Of a stretch of DNA of 64,000 nucleotides, positions 1-14,563 are shown in pieces. The translations under genes and the position numbers were made by a program. Under the pieces are notes generated by a model that searched no databases, was not told the origin of the DNA, and saw nothing but the letters and a program-made list of their open reading frames with translations. How positions within the stretch are numbered: the first letter of the stretch is position 1; each line of letters opens with the position of its first letter. This DNA comes from Krasilnikovozyma curviuscula. Its lineage: Eukaryota; Basidiomycota; Tremellomycetes; Cystofilobasidiales; Mrakiaceae. The stretch covers positions 86,067 to 150,066 of the forward strand of contig MVAQ01000026.1 of the NCBI GenBank assembly GCA_014825775.1, written 5' to 3'.

Positions 1-1335
1 GTCCATCAACCACACCATCACTCGCACTCCATCAGCCCCAAATCCGGCCCCTCAACAAGCTCGCTGGAGCCCAAACTAAGAGCTGAAGTCAAGAGGAAGA
101 GAAGCTTGGAAGCCGGTGTTGGTAGGATAGGAAGGGCGAAGGAGAGGGTGTTGGATTATACTTTGGGAGAAATGGTTGGCGGTGCGACGAAGTCCGGCAG
201 TGGGTCGGGGGATGACATGGTTGTTGCGACGGGATCGGGTGTAGGAGCGTCTGATGGGGCTGGTGGTAAGCTGGAAGTGAGAGTAGGTGCTGGTGGAGAC
301 GACTCTATGGGTGTTGGATGGAGTAATCTGGTCGAGCAACGCATTGAGGTGAATTTCCAATTGTTCGATTTGTCGAACATATAGCTAATTTCTCCGCCTC
401 TTTCTTTATTTCTCTCTCTCTCTCTCTCTAGCGTGCGAGGGCTGAAGGAGCCTTTGACAAGCTTTCTGGACGGGGAAAACCCTTGGTTGAACATACCGAC
501 CAAAAGAACCCTTTCATCGAACGTACCGAGTTCTTCATGTAAGTTAAGCAGTCCTTCGCTCCATTCCTTTAAATGAAAAATATGTCAATGTTTTTCTCTT
601 AGGAACCGTATTGTTCAGAGGAACGATGCGTTACCTCTGTGGATCGAATATCAAAAAGGTCAGTAATCGGAAACTCTCTCTTTAGCAAACCACATACTGA
701 CTTATTTCTATGCTCTTCTTCTGTCCATAGATCATACTAGAATTCTCAATCACTTCCGATCCCATCTCGTCACCACCATCACCAGCCATCTACTGCGTCG
801 CACATCTACATCCTTCACACAATCACCTCAGATCCCCACTTCAGATGCATCTTCCTCATTATTGCGCCCTGGTATGACTCTCAATGAAGTCAAGTCTGCT
901 GTTGGTTGGAGAGATCCGGTATGGGAAGCGAGCCATACGAAGTTCTGGGAATCTATGGTTGAGGAGTGTAATCGAGCCGTCAGGAGAGCTGATGGTGCGA
1001 CGCCGCCCAGTGCTAGGCAAGTCCTCAGCTTCTTTTCTGTTGAAGACCTCATATTTACCACCACCTATTGCTTTTTTCTTATATTTGTCTTTAGACGTGG
1101 TCAGACAACCCTTAGAGCTGAACTTTCACTCGCATACTCGGTCGCATACGAGAGGATCCACTCTCTCCAACTGGAGCTTGAAAAAAATCCTCTGACAGAC
1201 GAGCAGCTGTACGGAAAAAGGAGGGGGACCGTTGCTACGTTTGAATGGCCGGAGTGGCTGACGTGGAAGCTGCTTCTTCCAGCAGCGATCAGGCGGTGGA
1301 TATGGGGTGCTGAGAAGAAAGAGGCGATGCTTTAG
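1..1335 (+). CDS. DUF1992 / DNAJC28-like protein, 5' end cut by window
   Basis: Exons 1-348, 432-538, 603-658, 731-1016 and 1095-1335 join in frame to 345 residues; the start lies left of the window. The conserved DUF1992 block begins near residue 111 (VEQRIERARAEGAFDKLSG, then a GKPL turn), the hallmark of the DnaJ-homologue subfamily C member 28 family, here without a visible J domain. The family is poorly understood; mitochondrial or Golgi-trafficking roles are suggested elsewhere. The C terminus is rich in Trp and basic residues. The last intron (1017-1094) uses a GC donor; the GT alternative at 1021 leads to an early stop. That intron is 78 nt with no in-frame stop, so retention would only insert 26 residues. 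A CT-microsatellite tract fills the end of intron 1. The family call is firm; the biological role is not. Confidence 0.75.
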
Positions 1336-2382
1336 AAACCTGGAGTGTAGAGCCTAGTCTGAGAGGACCGTGATTAGATTCAGACTGTTGCTTGCTTCAC
1401 TACTCATTGTATCGATAAACTAAACATAGGCTGTCTCACTCCGGTCACCTTGGCCGTTCAATGCATGAAGAACGCACACCTGCGCGATAAATTTACAACT
1501 CAACGCCGGTGTCGTCTCAATCGAATTAATTAGAGAAATATTCGAGGCAACTGACAAGTTCAAACTCAGATATGGCGGTCAGCTACTTTCCTAAGCGTGT
1601 TGACAGGTTGAGAACCAAACATCGAGCGAGAGCGAAGGGGGGTCTTTCATAGACTTAGGTTGCTTCTGTGGTACTATCGTTCAGTCTCCTAGATAAAGGT
1701 TGAACTTTCTATCTCACGGATGGGTTTCCGATAGGAAACCAGACGAATCCACAGCTTAGCGAAATTTGAGCAGGGATTTCATGACATAAGGCCAGTGCCA
1801 AGGTTCAAGGTTTTATGTATTCCTCTGACCAATCTGAGAGCTTTTGAATCCTGAGTTACTCCTTGATTCCGCTCATTGGAAGGCAGTTAGTTACTTTCCT
1901 CGAAATACCGTCCAGCGGGACTGCTCGAGCGGATCCTGCGCGTAAACTTTAATTTGCGTCTGCTTTGGGCAATTCTTCAGTTTGAAGCTCTTCAAACGAC
2001 TTTCAAGCTGTCCCCCTCCTTGATACTGCTCCAGTGAACACTATATAAGTTCAGTGGGTATTCGAGAAGTTTCGTTTTCTGTAGTTTCTGGCTGTACTCG
2101 GGAAGCGCAGCGCCGTTGTCAACAGCGGTGAGACAATTAGAGTTCACTGCCGCCGTCCGACAGCGTCTGAGGCGCGAGCATGCTGATAATGCGAACAGTT
2201 GGAAAACTTCCTAAAGCGTGACTTAATGGCTCACACATACACCACGTCAAAGTTTACATCCATCAAATAGCACTTCCTTTCGCGTGCGTTGTCAACCAGT
2301 ATATAAGGAGACTCATAACTCGCAGCTCTTTCTCCCAACTATCACTACCCTCACATACCAAAACACATATCTAACCTTCAAT
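1336..2382. other. intergenic region and promoter side of the small secreted peptide gene
   Basis: No convincing gene on either strand. A TATATAAG-like motif lies near 2043 but is not followed by a plausible coding start. The right part holds the TATA box and leader of the next gene. Confidence 0.5.
2300..2308 (+). promoter_or_regulatory. TATA box of the small secreted peptide gene
   Basis: TATATAAGG lies 83 nt before the ATG at 2383, followed by a pyrimidine- and CA-rich leader without upstream ATG. This spacing fits a TATA-driven core promoter of a strongly or conditionally expressed gene. Confidence 0.6.
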
Positions 2383-2627
2383 ATGCGCTTTGCTAGGTGG
2401 GTGACTGACTGGAAAAGGGGAACTCTGGACGGGACCAGCTACTTATTTTTTTCCTCTCTTTTTACTTCAGCTTTCTTTCCCTCTTCGTCACCTTGGCAAC
2501 CATCACCCTTGTACACGGAGCACCAGCACCAGGACGACGAGAAATGACAGAACTAGAAAAGCTTGTCAAATCAAGACAGTTTAACCCTCGAGCGCCTAAG
2601 GCCGTCATACAGGAGGAGTACTACTGA
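2383..2627 (+). CDS. small secreted peptide precursor (56 aa), unknown function
   Basis: Two exons (2383-2396 and 2471-2627) give a 56-residue protein. It starts with a clear signal peptide (MRFASFLSLFVTLATITLVHG). A proline/alanine stretch and a dibasic Arg-Arg follow at about residues 27-28, suggesting Kex2 processing. The rest is a short charged segment ending EEYY. There is no cysteine and no CAAX box, so it is neither a cysteine-rich effector nor a farnesylated mating pheromone. The intron has donor GTGGGT, an early CTGAC and a strong pyrimidine tract before CAG. A TATA box sits 83 nt upstream. I do not recognise the family. The split codon joins cleanly and makes the signal peptide continuous, which supports the model. 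Confidence 0.55.
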
Positions 2628-3663
2628 GTTGACGGAAATGACGAGGCGCTGGCGCGAAGACTTGGACACTTGTACTTGTACATAAGAGAGGATCAGTAAG
2701 AGGTGGAAGGAAGGAAAAAGGGACGTTGACGTCTAGAAGAAGGTGCTTTGGCGTGAGGAATGTGATCTCTGTTTGAATCTCTTGCAGGCTTTTGCAAGAT
2801 TATGTGTGCGTGATTTTGAGACCATTGCAATATCTTGCTGAACCTACTTACTCTCGCCCACAATTTGCGGGTCTATGTGAGGGTAGAAGAGTCTGTGGCC
2901 GCTACAGTTTTGGGGTGAAGACGCTCGCCCTGCAATGCAGATCCGAACTGCAGCATGCTTCCAAGGGCCTGTAGAAACAACTGCATAATTAAAAAAATGC
3001 TGGGAGATTACCACGATTGTAGCTGGATCAAAAGAGTTCGTCTTTCCCAAGAAGGCGGGAGTGGACTGAATTGCTCAGACGTATTTTTTCCTTCTATCAG
3101 ATTTCTCTGACCAGCTAACTCTCAAAACGTTTTGTTGGGGTTCCAGATATATCTTGAACCATCTTAATCTTGTTCCAGATGCGTTTCCATTGCTCTCACA
3201 AATTCAACAGGAGAATTGATTGTTTATCTAATCCCTCCTCCTCTTCAGGACCACAGTATGATTTAGCCCACACTTAATGACAGTTGTATATAATCTTCGT
3301 CTTTTCGAAGCCTTTTTGCCGTCTTCACCTGATCATAAATCTACTCGGGCACCACCGTGCTGCAATCTTCCTTCGCTCCATACACGTCCCACATCAGTCG
3401 ATATTAACCCTTGCATAACAAAACAGCTCGAATGATTCTTTTCTTGAAAGCTACTCCTTCTCTCAGCTGGAGGAAAAAACATTTCTGTCTGGCTTCCGTT
3501 TCCGTTCGGAATGGAGGCGAGAGGTATCGATTGCCTCATCGTCTTTGTGATTGATTACTGATTACTCAGGATGACTTTTACCCCAAATTGCCTATAAAAT
3601 CCTGGCTCCTGGCTCTTTCCTTGCTCTTGCCCAGCTCCTTATCCCTCACAAACTTTCTCAGCC
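2628..3663. other. intergenic region
   Basis: Only short open frames without family resemblance on either strand. It should hold the 3' UTR of the peptide gene and the promoter of the oxidoreductase gene, whose TATA box is at 3593. Confidence 0.5.
3593..3600 (+). promoter_or_regulatory. TATA box of the Old Yellow Enzyme gene
   Basis: TATAAAAT lies 71 nt before the start codon at 3664. Confidence 0.55.
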
Positions 3664-5474
<1,811 letters not shown>

Positions 5475-6186
5475 AGCCTATCGATCAGAACTTTTACATC
5501 TAGACTAGTCTCCTACATCCACGTTATCACGAACGCTGTGCTATCTACGTTGTCAACACGCATCGAATTTTTCCAGTTCCCTGTTGACGTCGCAAGGTTT
5601 CAATCTTTTTAAATGAAATAAAGCCCCAGTTCAATTCTCTTTGGGCGCTCTGACAACTGTAGAAGCGTGGCGCAGTTCTCTTCACCTGTCGGAGAGTTTT
5701 CATCTGTCGCATTGCTCCCGGGGTGCGCTTCTTGCCCTCTCTTGCTTGAGTTCATTCTCGAACCTCCCGATGGACTCAAATAGATCTGCACAGTCATAAT
5801 GAGCTGCTTATCAGCGCTGTTTCGGTGAGGCAACCGTTTGTCGACGTTGTCGACGTGGAACTTCGGCGTGGCAACCAGGCAGCGCTTTTCCTCAAATTTC
5901 TCGTTGCCATCTCAGTTTCTTCTCACCATCCACCATCTTGATCTCTATTATCGAGTGCCACGTATCTCGCCCAACGCTCAGGTTGAAAAGCTCAAAAGTC
6001 GAGTCAACTTCAAAAACTCGCCCTGTTTTCTTTTGGTTTTCGCCACCGCGAATTCAAACGAAGCCCAGGCCGGCTGTGCTTACTACTGTCTCCAAACGAC
6101 ATCGAACTATCCATACAGTAAGCCCGTTCATCTCATCCAGATACCAAGGAATCTCATCCAAACCCACCTGTTTGCTACCTATCCAG
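5475..6186. other. intergenic region and 5' leader of the bZIP gene
   Basis: Holds the 3' UTR of the oxidoreductase and the promoter and leader of the bZIP factor. Long open frames here use non-ATG starts and have no family resemblance. The first good ATG of the bZIP frame is at 6187. Confidence 0.45.
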
Positions 6187-8406
6187 ATGTCTCCCTCAGA
6201 CTCAACGACCTCCTCGAACAAGAAGCGCAAGACTGCCCCAACAGTTGCAGGTCCCCCTTCGTCCAACGGAGACGTCAACGACAACGACGACCTGCCTCTG
6301 GATTCCAATGATCCTACACAGCCTGGAGGAGCAGATGGTACTGGTCCAGGTGGGGTCAACGAACCTGGTATCACCCTCAGCGAGAGCAGACGTCGCGCTA
6401 GAGTCCTTCGTGAGTCCGAAACCTTCTTTCCCGTTGTTGAGTCAACTTGGTTTGGCCTTCTCCCTCTTGGCCTGTTGAAGGATAGAAGTTCTTGCTCTTA
6501 TCCAGAGACAATGCTTTGCTTTGCACATGGGGTTGGGGTGACTGAGGTCGTCGATGTTTGGTCGTTCCTCTCTTCTGGATCCTTCCTTGCGCGACGCCTC
6601 AGGTTGCTCTCTTTGATCGCTTGCGATTACTTCTGCCCTCGTTCCTGTGTACTGCTATCGTCTACTATTTTCCACTTTCACCCCTGATGGGTAATTTGGC
6701 AGAGCTAAATTTTCCCCCCTGTCATCATCTTTTTTCGCCATCGCCCCAAACCAACTCGTCTGACTAATCACCCTTCCTTTTGATTGCGTCCCATAGGAAA
6801 CCGACAATCGGCTCAGAGATCTAGAGATGCAAAGAAAAACCACCAGCTGCACCTCGAAATCAGAGTGAAGGAACTCGAAGCGCTTTTGGAAAAAGCCACT
6901 GGCGAGCCCGTCCCACCGATGCCATCATCTGCTGCTATTCCATCGTCATCCACCACAACAACTGCAACCACCTCGCCATCGACTACTATTTCAACTGCCA
7001 CTTCTATTGCTCCCGAGTCCACTTCCACCGTCGCGTCACTGCCAGCATCTTACGATCCGATGGCTGGCATCGAGAGGCGAAGAGTCTTAGAACGTGAAAA
7101 CGCAGAGCTCCGAGGTCGAGTCGGTCGATTGGAGGAGCTTGTCAGAGGGTTGGTTGGAGTGATGGGCAGACTCTCTGTGCAGGATCCAAACCACCAGAAC
7201 CAGCAGCAGACGCTGTTGGATATGCCTTCGACGTACTTCGCTGACGCGTTCAACGAGGCCGAACTTGGTTTCGCCGCAAACCCGTCACCTATCGACGTCC
7301 TATCATCTGGTCCAGCCTCGACTTCAACCGCTGGCGTTATGGATGCCGTTGAAGAGAAGTTCCAGTCTTTCAGTGACGACAAGATGAACTTGGTCAAGCC
7401 GGAGCCGATCGACTGGTCGATGGAGCTGGCTTCACCCCCAGCATGTTCGGCATCACATATTTCACCTCCAACTATTTACTCTAACCTTCCTCCTGACGAC
7501 AACGCCGATACTTCACTTGAAATTGTTGATGAGTCATGTGGTTCACCTTCATTCTCCAACTCCATGATGACCGGCGTCACTGGTGCAGCACCTCTTTCAC
7601 CAATCTCGACTGCGTCTTTCTCATTTGATGCCTTCTTGAAGTCTCCAGAAGTGTCTGCTGTCTCGAGATTGAATTCTCCAGTCCTGGCTAGACCTTCATC
7701 GCCCTTCATGTTGGACACCACCTTCGGTCAGCTACCAGGTTCGGTTATGAGACCAGCTTCACCACCAGCCTCACCAATCCCACGCCCAATGTCTTTCAAC
7801 TTCGACTTTGTGCCTTCCACCAAACAAGCACAAGTCGCTTCGCCATCATCAATGTCGTCCACCTCGTCAGCAACCGTCGTTGCCGATGCCTCAACTGAAG
7901 CCGTCAAAGAAGGCCAAGAAGTTACAGGTGCCATCGTAGAGAACACTGAATCCGCTCGTCTTCCAGCACGGAAGTCGTCTCCATTCCCGCAGCGTGTGGT
8001 TCATTCAGTCACTTCTCTACCAACCCTACCAACTTCCAACCTCCTTCTTTCTACTTCAACTACGGCGTCGGCGTCCAACAATGTGATGCATTGTATCAAG
8101 CGACCAAGCTCGCCTTTCCTCATGGCGACGATGACTCGTACTCCCTCCCAGCAGCAACTGCACCAGTCAGCGAAGCTGCTCGAGAAGGTGCTCTCCACGC
8201 CAGTGGCGGATACCAAACCATCGACGAGCTCGCCTTCAACTTCGAATTCATCTCACAGTACCACCAGCTCGTCGAGAACCAACACGCGGGCTGGCCGAGT
8301 GGGTCTCGGAAGGGGGTCCCGTCTCATGGGCCGCATGCTGAAGACTTCACTCACCACCCCACCACCTGCACCCATGGCAAAGGAGCCTATTGCGCTTATG
8401 GCATAG
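6187..8406 (+). CDS. HAC1/XBP1-type bZIP transcription factor (unfolded protein response), unspliced reading frame
   Basis: Exons 6187-6409 and 6797-8406 give 610 residues. The intron (387 nt) splits an Arg codon inside the basic region. The basic region reads RRRARVLRNRQSAQRSRDAKK with the bZIP Asn76-x7-Arg84 signature and the RVLRNR..AQ.SR pattern typical of fungal HacA/Hxl1 and XBP1. A leucine-zipper-like coiled coil follows at about 88-118 and another near 170-200. The rest is Ser/Pro/Thr-rich, with repeated SSPF motifs, as in activation domains. Family members drive ER-stress genes after Ire1 cuts a short intron from the mRNA near the 3' end. Here a second frame stays open past 8406 to 8501 and is offset exactly as a 3n+2-nt removal would require; see the two candidate hairpins and the alternative C-terminus. 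Family assignment is good; the exact splice is unresolved. Confidence 0.75.
7981..7999 (+). promoter_or_regulatory. candidate Ire1 5' cleavage stem-loop in the bZIP mRNA
   Basis: The 7-nt loop CCGCAGC (7987-7993) is identical to the 5' splice loop of XBP1, where cleavage falls after CCG. The arms CCATTC and GTGTGG pair at five of six positions (one U-U mismatch, one G-U). Cutting after 7989 leaves a complete codon in the main frame. Pairing was done by eye. Confidence 0.35.
8301..8319 (+). promoter_or_regulatory. candidate Ire1 3' cleavage stem-loop in the bZIP mRNA
   Basis: The loop CGGAAGG (8307-8313) fits the Ire1 consensus CNGNNGN. It is closed by six pairs between GGGTCT and GGGTCC, three of them G-U. 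Cleavage after 8309 would start the alternative frame at 8310, which runs open to 8501. Combined with the 7989 site the removed piece is 320 nt; with a CGG at 8287-8289 it is 20 nt. Both are 3n+2. Confidence 0.3.
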
Positions 8407-8501
8407 GCTCCCTCAATGTTAGCCAGCAGGAGAGCATTACTGCTTTCTTGGGACAGGAACTCGTGTTGGGTGATTTGGAGACGTTGATTAGTGTCCTCTG
8501 A
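8310..8501 (+). CDS. alternative C-terminal coding segment of the bZIP factor after mRNA splicing
   Basis: In the frame shifted by 3n+2 the sequence is open from well before 8090 to a stop at 8499-8501. That is 95 nt beyond the main stop at 8406. The part past 8406 reads GIGSLNVSQQESITAFLGQE and then ends in the acidic/hydrophobic VLGDLETLISVL, a plausible activation-domain tail. Fungal Hac1-type proteins exchange their C-terminus in exactly this way on splicing. The left border is uncertain: the switch could occur anywhere between about 7989 and 8429. Confidence 0.45.
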   Translation, partial: KGVPSHGPHAEDFTHHPTTCTHGKGAYCAYGIGSLNVSQQESITAFLGQELVLGDLETLISVL

Positions 8502-9118
8502 AGGGCAGGAGGAGTTCCAAGGGTGGTGAGGGATGATGAAGGGAGTGAACCTTATTGACGGGGGAGTGGACGAGACTTTGATCCTGGTCTTTGCAGACCG
8601 TGGGATTGGCTTCGTCCCCATTCCTATTCTTTCAGGTTCCTCCTTCTAGTCGTTTCCTTATTCTCTTCCTTGGCTTCGACTTTCCGACGAGGATTCGACA
8701 TCGATAATCTTCTCATCTCTACCAACCCTGGTGGTGTTTCTTTCTTGTAGGGACAATGGGCGATGACGATGATGACAGCATAGAAACCCTCTTTCGATTT
8801 GTTTATTCTTTATGGCAGCCTCTTCTCTCGTTGTACGCTCTACTACACAAACTCAATCAATCCAATCGCATCACAACAACAAACAACACGTACTCTTATA
8901 ACATAACGCTATCATATAAATGTATTGCCCTTAATTTCGATTCGATTGTATCGCAAGAGGGATAACATGCTACATTTAACCCGTGGTGAAGTTGAAGCCT
9001 AAAGTACGAGAAGAAGAAAAAGAAGAAGCATAAATTGTTATGATTTCAAGATATAAACCAAGTTTTTTTCCTCATGGTAATTTAAAACGTCTCATACTGC
9101 GTCGAGATTCATCATCAC
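8502..9118. other. intergenic region
   Basis: Probably the 3' UTR of the bZIP gene and the promoter of the first cupin gene. A purine-rich GAA tract is at 9009-9030. No gene seen. Confidence 0.5.
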
Positions 9119-9917
9119 ATGGCTGCGAACCGTCAAGCCCTCTTTTCGGTCGTAGCGATGGCGCTTTCTAACCCCCCAATAGTCTTGAAAGTATCTGATA
9201 TTCTATCTCGTCTGGCCGAACGAAAACATCCAATCGACTCAACCAAAGTTCGATGGCAAGTGAGCTTGGGCGATCAAGTGAGTTCTCTGAGCTCTCTCAC
9301 CTTTCTTGATGATCGTCCCTTTTCCTGAATAGATCTCAATAACCTTTCGTAGGTAGGGCTTACTCAAACGGGTATCCATTTTTCGTATCTTCCTCCAAAC
9401 TCTTCCTCGACGATCCCACACTACCATTCTCTGGATGAAGAATTTTTCTACATTCTCAAAGGCAGCGGATCTCTACATCTCTTACAGCCTTCCCCATCAT
9501 CACAGCCTTTTCATATAGGAGAAAGGTATGTTGAGCAAGTGATCCCCGTCACGGCAGGTGATTTCGTCGGATTCCAATCGATGCGGGGGAAAGATATCGG
9601 TCAGGGAAGAGACATCGGCAGGGAAGAAACATGGGTTGCTCATTCGTTCTCAACCGGAGACGGTGAAGATGGAATGGAATATTTGATGGGAGGAAACAGG
9701 AGTGTCATAGATATCTGTCATTATCCAACGTGAGCAATGCATACCTCTGGATTTCTTGCGCTTTCCATGGGCTGTAGCTCGTCCTGACGTTCATTTCTTC
9801 CTTCTTCAATGAATGGATAGGCTAGACAAGGTCCTAATATACGACAGGACGTCTGGAAGTATGAAAGAAAGGTTCGAGGTCGAGCAGAGGCACCTGATGC
9901 GGCAAGCGCGATTGTAA
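9119..9917 (+). CDS. cupin-domain protein, first of a tandem pair
   Basis: Exons 9119-9277, 9353-9729 and 9821-9917 give 210 residues. The central part is a small beta-barrel cupin. Motif 1 reads HYHSLDEEFFYILKGSGSLHL, keeping the His-x-His and Glu metal-ligand pattern. Motif 2 includes PVTAGDFVGFQS and, later, AHSFSTGDGEDGMEYLMGG. It is closely related to the next gene in order, exon phases and motif spacing, so the two arose by tandem duplication. Cupins of this compact type are often of unknown function; substrate and metal are not predictable. A second in-frame ATG 39 nt downstream could be the real start and would match the paralogue's N-terminus better. Confidence 0.72.
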
Positions 9918-10451
9918 GCTGGCTGCTTCGAATGACAGGGGGTATTCTTTATTTGAGAACTGAATCTTCATGCGATGAAGCCGTAGTTTTATCAATCAGT
10001 TTGTTCAAGCTAGCAAGAATCTCTTTCGTATCGAAAATTCAGCCTCACACCCTACTCTACGGCCCTCGTCGCGTTAGCTAATGGAAAGCGACCTTCCCAA
10101 GTAGAATCAAGGTGTGGACACACGGAAGAAGGAAGATTTCTCTCATTACAGTGATGCCTTTTCTGACTGGTTTCATCAGATATGTCTTTCTGGCCTGTTT
10201 CTCCCCTCAAGCTTGCTGCTGCTACAAGGTCAGCTGTGTTCAGAGCTGCAAGAGTTCACACCTTTCCGCCTGTTAGAGTGATTTTGTTTTATTCCCACTA
10301 GTCTAAAGCCAGGTTGGATAATTAGGCTGATTTTTTTTTCTTTTTGTAATCTCAATCTGTGTGGCTACCCGCTCTCTGATCTCGACTTGGACTCGTTGAC
10401 TCAAATTTCAAACTCAACGGCATCTCAGCGCAAGAGAAGAATCTCCTGATC
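9918..10451. other. intergenic region between the tandem cupin genes
   Basis: 534 nt with no gene seen; it should contain the 3' UTR of the first copy and the promoter of the second. Confidence 0.5.
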
Positions 10452-11241
10452 ATGGCCAGTGACAGCGGAAATTCCATCCCAAAGCCACCAATTCTTAGAG
10501 CAGACGATATCCAAGCGTCATTGGCGACCCGGCCCCACCCTTACGACCCAGAGGTGAAACGATCCCAGACAAGTCTGAGCGAGAAAGTAGGTTCAACCAC
10601 ACCTGTATCCAGACATCCACATAGACTGTGCTGATTTCCGCTTGGTTTATAGACGGGCCTCAAAGAATCCGGGGTGCATCTGTGCAAACTCCCCCCTTCG
10701 AGCAGATCGTCCATACTGCACTACCACCACAACGACGAGGAATGGATCTACGTTCTCTCTGGGTCTGGGCGTGTCTTACTTTTGTACGAATCTGACCATG
10801 AACAGAAGAAGCAGCCTGAAGAATTCCCATTGAGTAAAGGAGATTTCGTCGGTTTTCCGTCGCTGAAAGGGAGGCAAGGGGAAGATTGGATGGCTCATTA
10901 TCTGGTGACTGGTGAAGGGGAAGAGCTTGAGTATCTCTGCGGTGGATCGAGGAAGGAGGCCGATGTATGCTCTTATCCACTGTGAGTTTATGCGCTGTCT
11001 AGCCTTTATCTTGTGTTATCTTCTCGTCGCAGAACAGTAATGTTTGGCTGTAGGAAATAAGAAGTCGTGACTGATACTATTCTTCTTCTCTTGGCTTGCT
11101 TTCTTTCAATGCGATACGACCACTAACTCCAAATGCGGGTCTTCTCCTCCACATAGAATGGGCGGGATGGCAATCATCAACCGCGGTTATAAAGCTGGAA
11201 ACTTATTGGTGAAGACGGACAGTATCATCAAGCGATCGTAA
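10452..11241 (+). CDS. cupin-domain protein, second of a tandem pair
   Basis: Exons 10452-10586, 10653-10981 and 11157-11241 give 182 residues. The intron positions match those of the upstream paralogue (after the residue before TGL/VGL, and inside the codon after SYP/HYP). Cupin motif 1 is HYHHNDEEWIYVLSGSGRVL with both histidines and the glutamate; motif 2 contains LSKGDFVGFPSLKG and AHYLVTGEGEELEYLCGG. The N-terminal KPPILRADDI matches NPPIVLKVSDI in the first copy. The C-terminal exons differ (this copy ends IIKRS; the other has a longer charged tail), so the copies are diverging. No operon is implied; both have their own promoters. Function unknown. Confidence 0.72.
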
Positions 11242-12007
11242 AAGGCGAATATTCAGGCTGTGAGTCGTTGTGATTATTTGGGAACCTTTGATCAGCGATC
11301 AGCGGCGAGTGAGATCCTAATTTTTCTTTTCTTTTCTTAGAGATAGAGAGTCACAATATGTCCACGATTACATTGTCATTTGGAGCAAAAATCTGGACAC
11401 CATCTAATCACAAGCGAACAACACAATACTCTAAGCGCTTATCATCAATTCCAATCCTTTAAGATCGCCATATGGAGCAACTTCCTGCTCCTCTTCCTTT
11501 TCAAGAAAGAAGCCTCGCAAAGTTAAGAACGAGGTTGTCTGGCCAGGGAAAAAAACTCCTCCTCGACGGGACTACCTCATCCCCTCGGAAAGTAGAACCA
11601 GATGCACCAGAAGCGACGGACGAAGGCGTATAGGCGGTCAAGGAACTAACAGGATAGATAAACCCAATTCGACCGAAAGACATCCCCTTACCCAAACCTC
11701 AGCGTACCGAGAGATGTGAAGCGCAAAGCCGCCCAGCAAATGCGACGAAACTTCCAAACGTCTCACTATTTTAGGCCTCTTTAGAATATTATAACAATTA
11801 CAGTATATCAAGCAGGTTTTTCAGATGTATAGCCCAAAAATCTCTCGAGATGATTCGAAATCCGATTGAGCGACCCCAGTGAACTCTCCTTTTGCCGTGG
11901 AGACTTCGCATCTGACATCGACCTCCCATCCAAATAACCTTGCACTAGCATCAGATCTCCACTGGCAAATAAACTTCAATAAAGTAAACAGGTCTCAGTA
12001 GGCTACG
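11242..12007. other. intergenic region
   Basis: No supported gene on either strand; promoter and leader of the PFK2 gene at the right end. Confidence 0.5.
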
Positions 12008-14387
<2,380 letters not shown>

Positions 14388-14563
14388 GTCTATCACTTGT
14401 AAATTTTACTTTAGCGTTTTTGTAGCACCACATGTACGTCAGTTTGGAATGCGGCAGCTTCTTACTTGCTTGCAGCAGTTAAGTTTTGGCCGAACGAAGA
14501 GATGGGTTGACACGATCGTCCAGAATATCTAATGCCAGCCAGGCAAGAACCGAGGCAAGCCTT

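Noticed and set aside
5838..6311. Long open frames upstream of the bZIP start
   Set aside because: They use non-ATG starts and have no domain similarity; the bZIP frame has its first ATG at 6187.
7928..7966. 39-nt GT-AG intron in the bZIP coding region
   Set aside because: Possible by sequence, but frame-neutral and not needed; weak donor.
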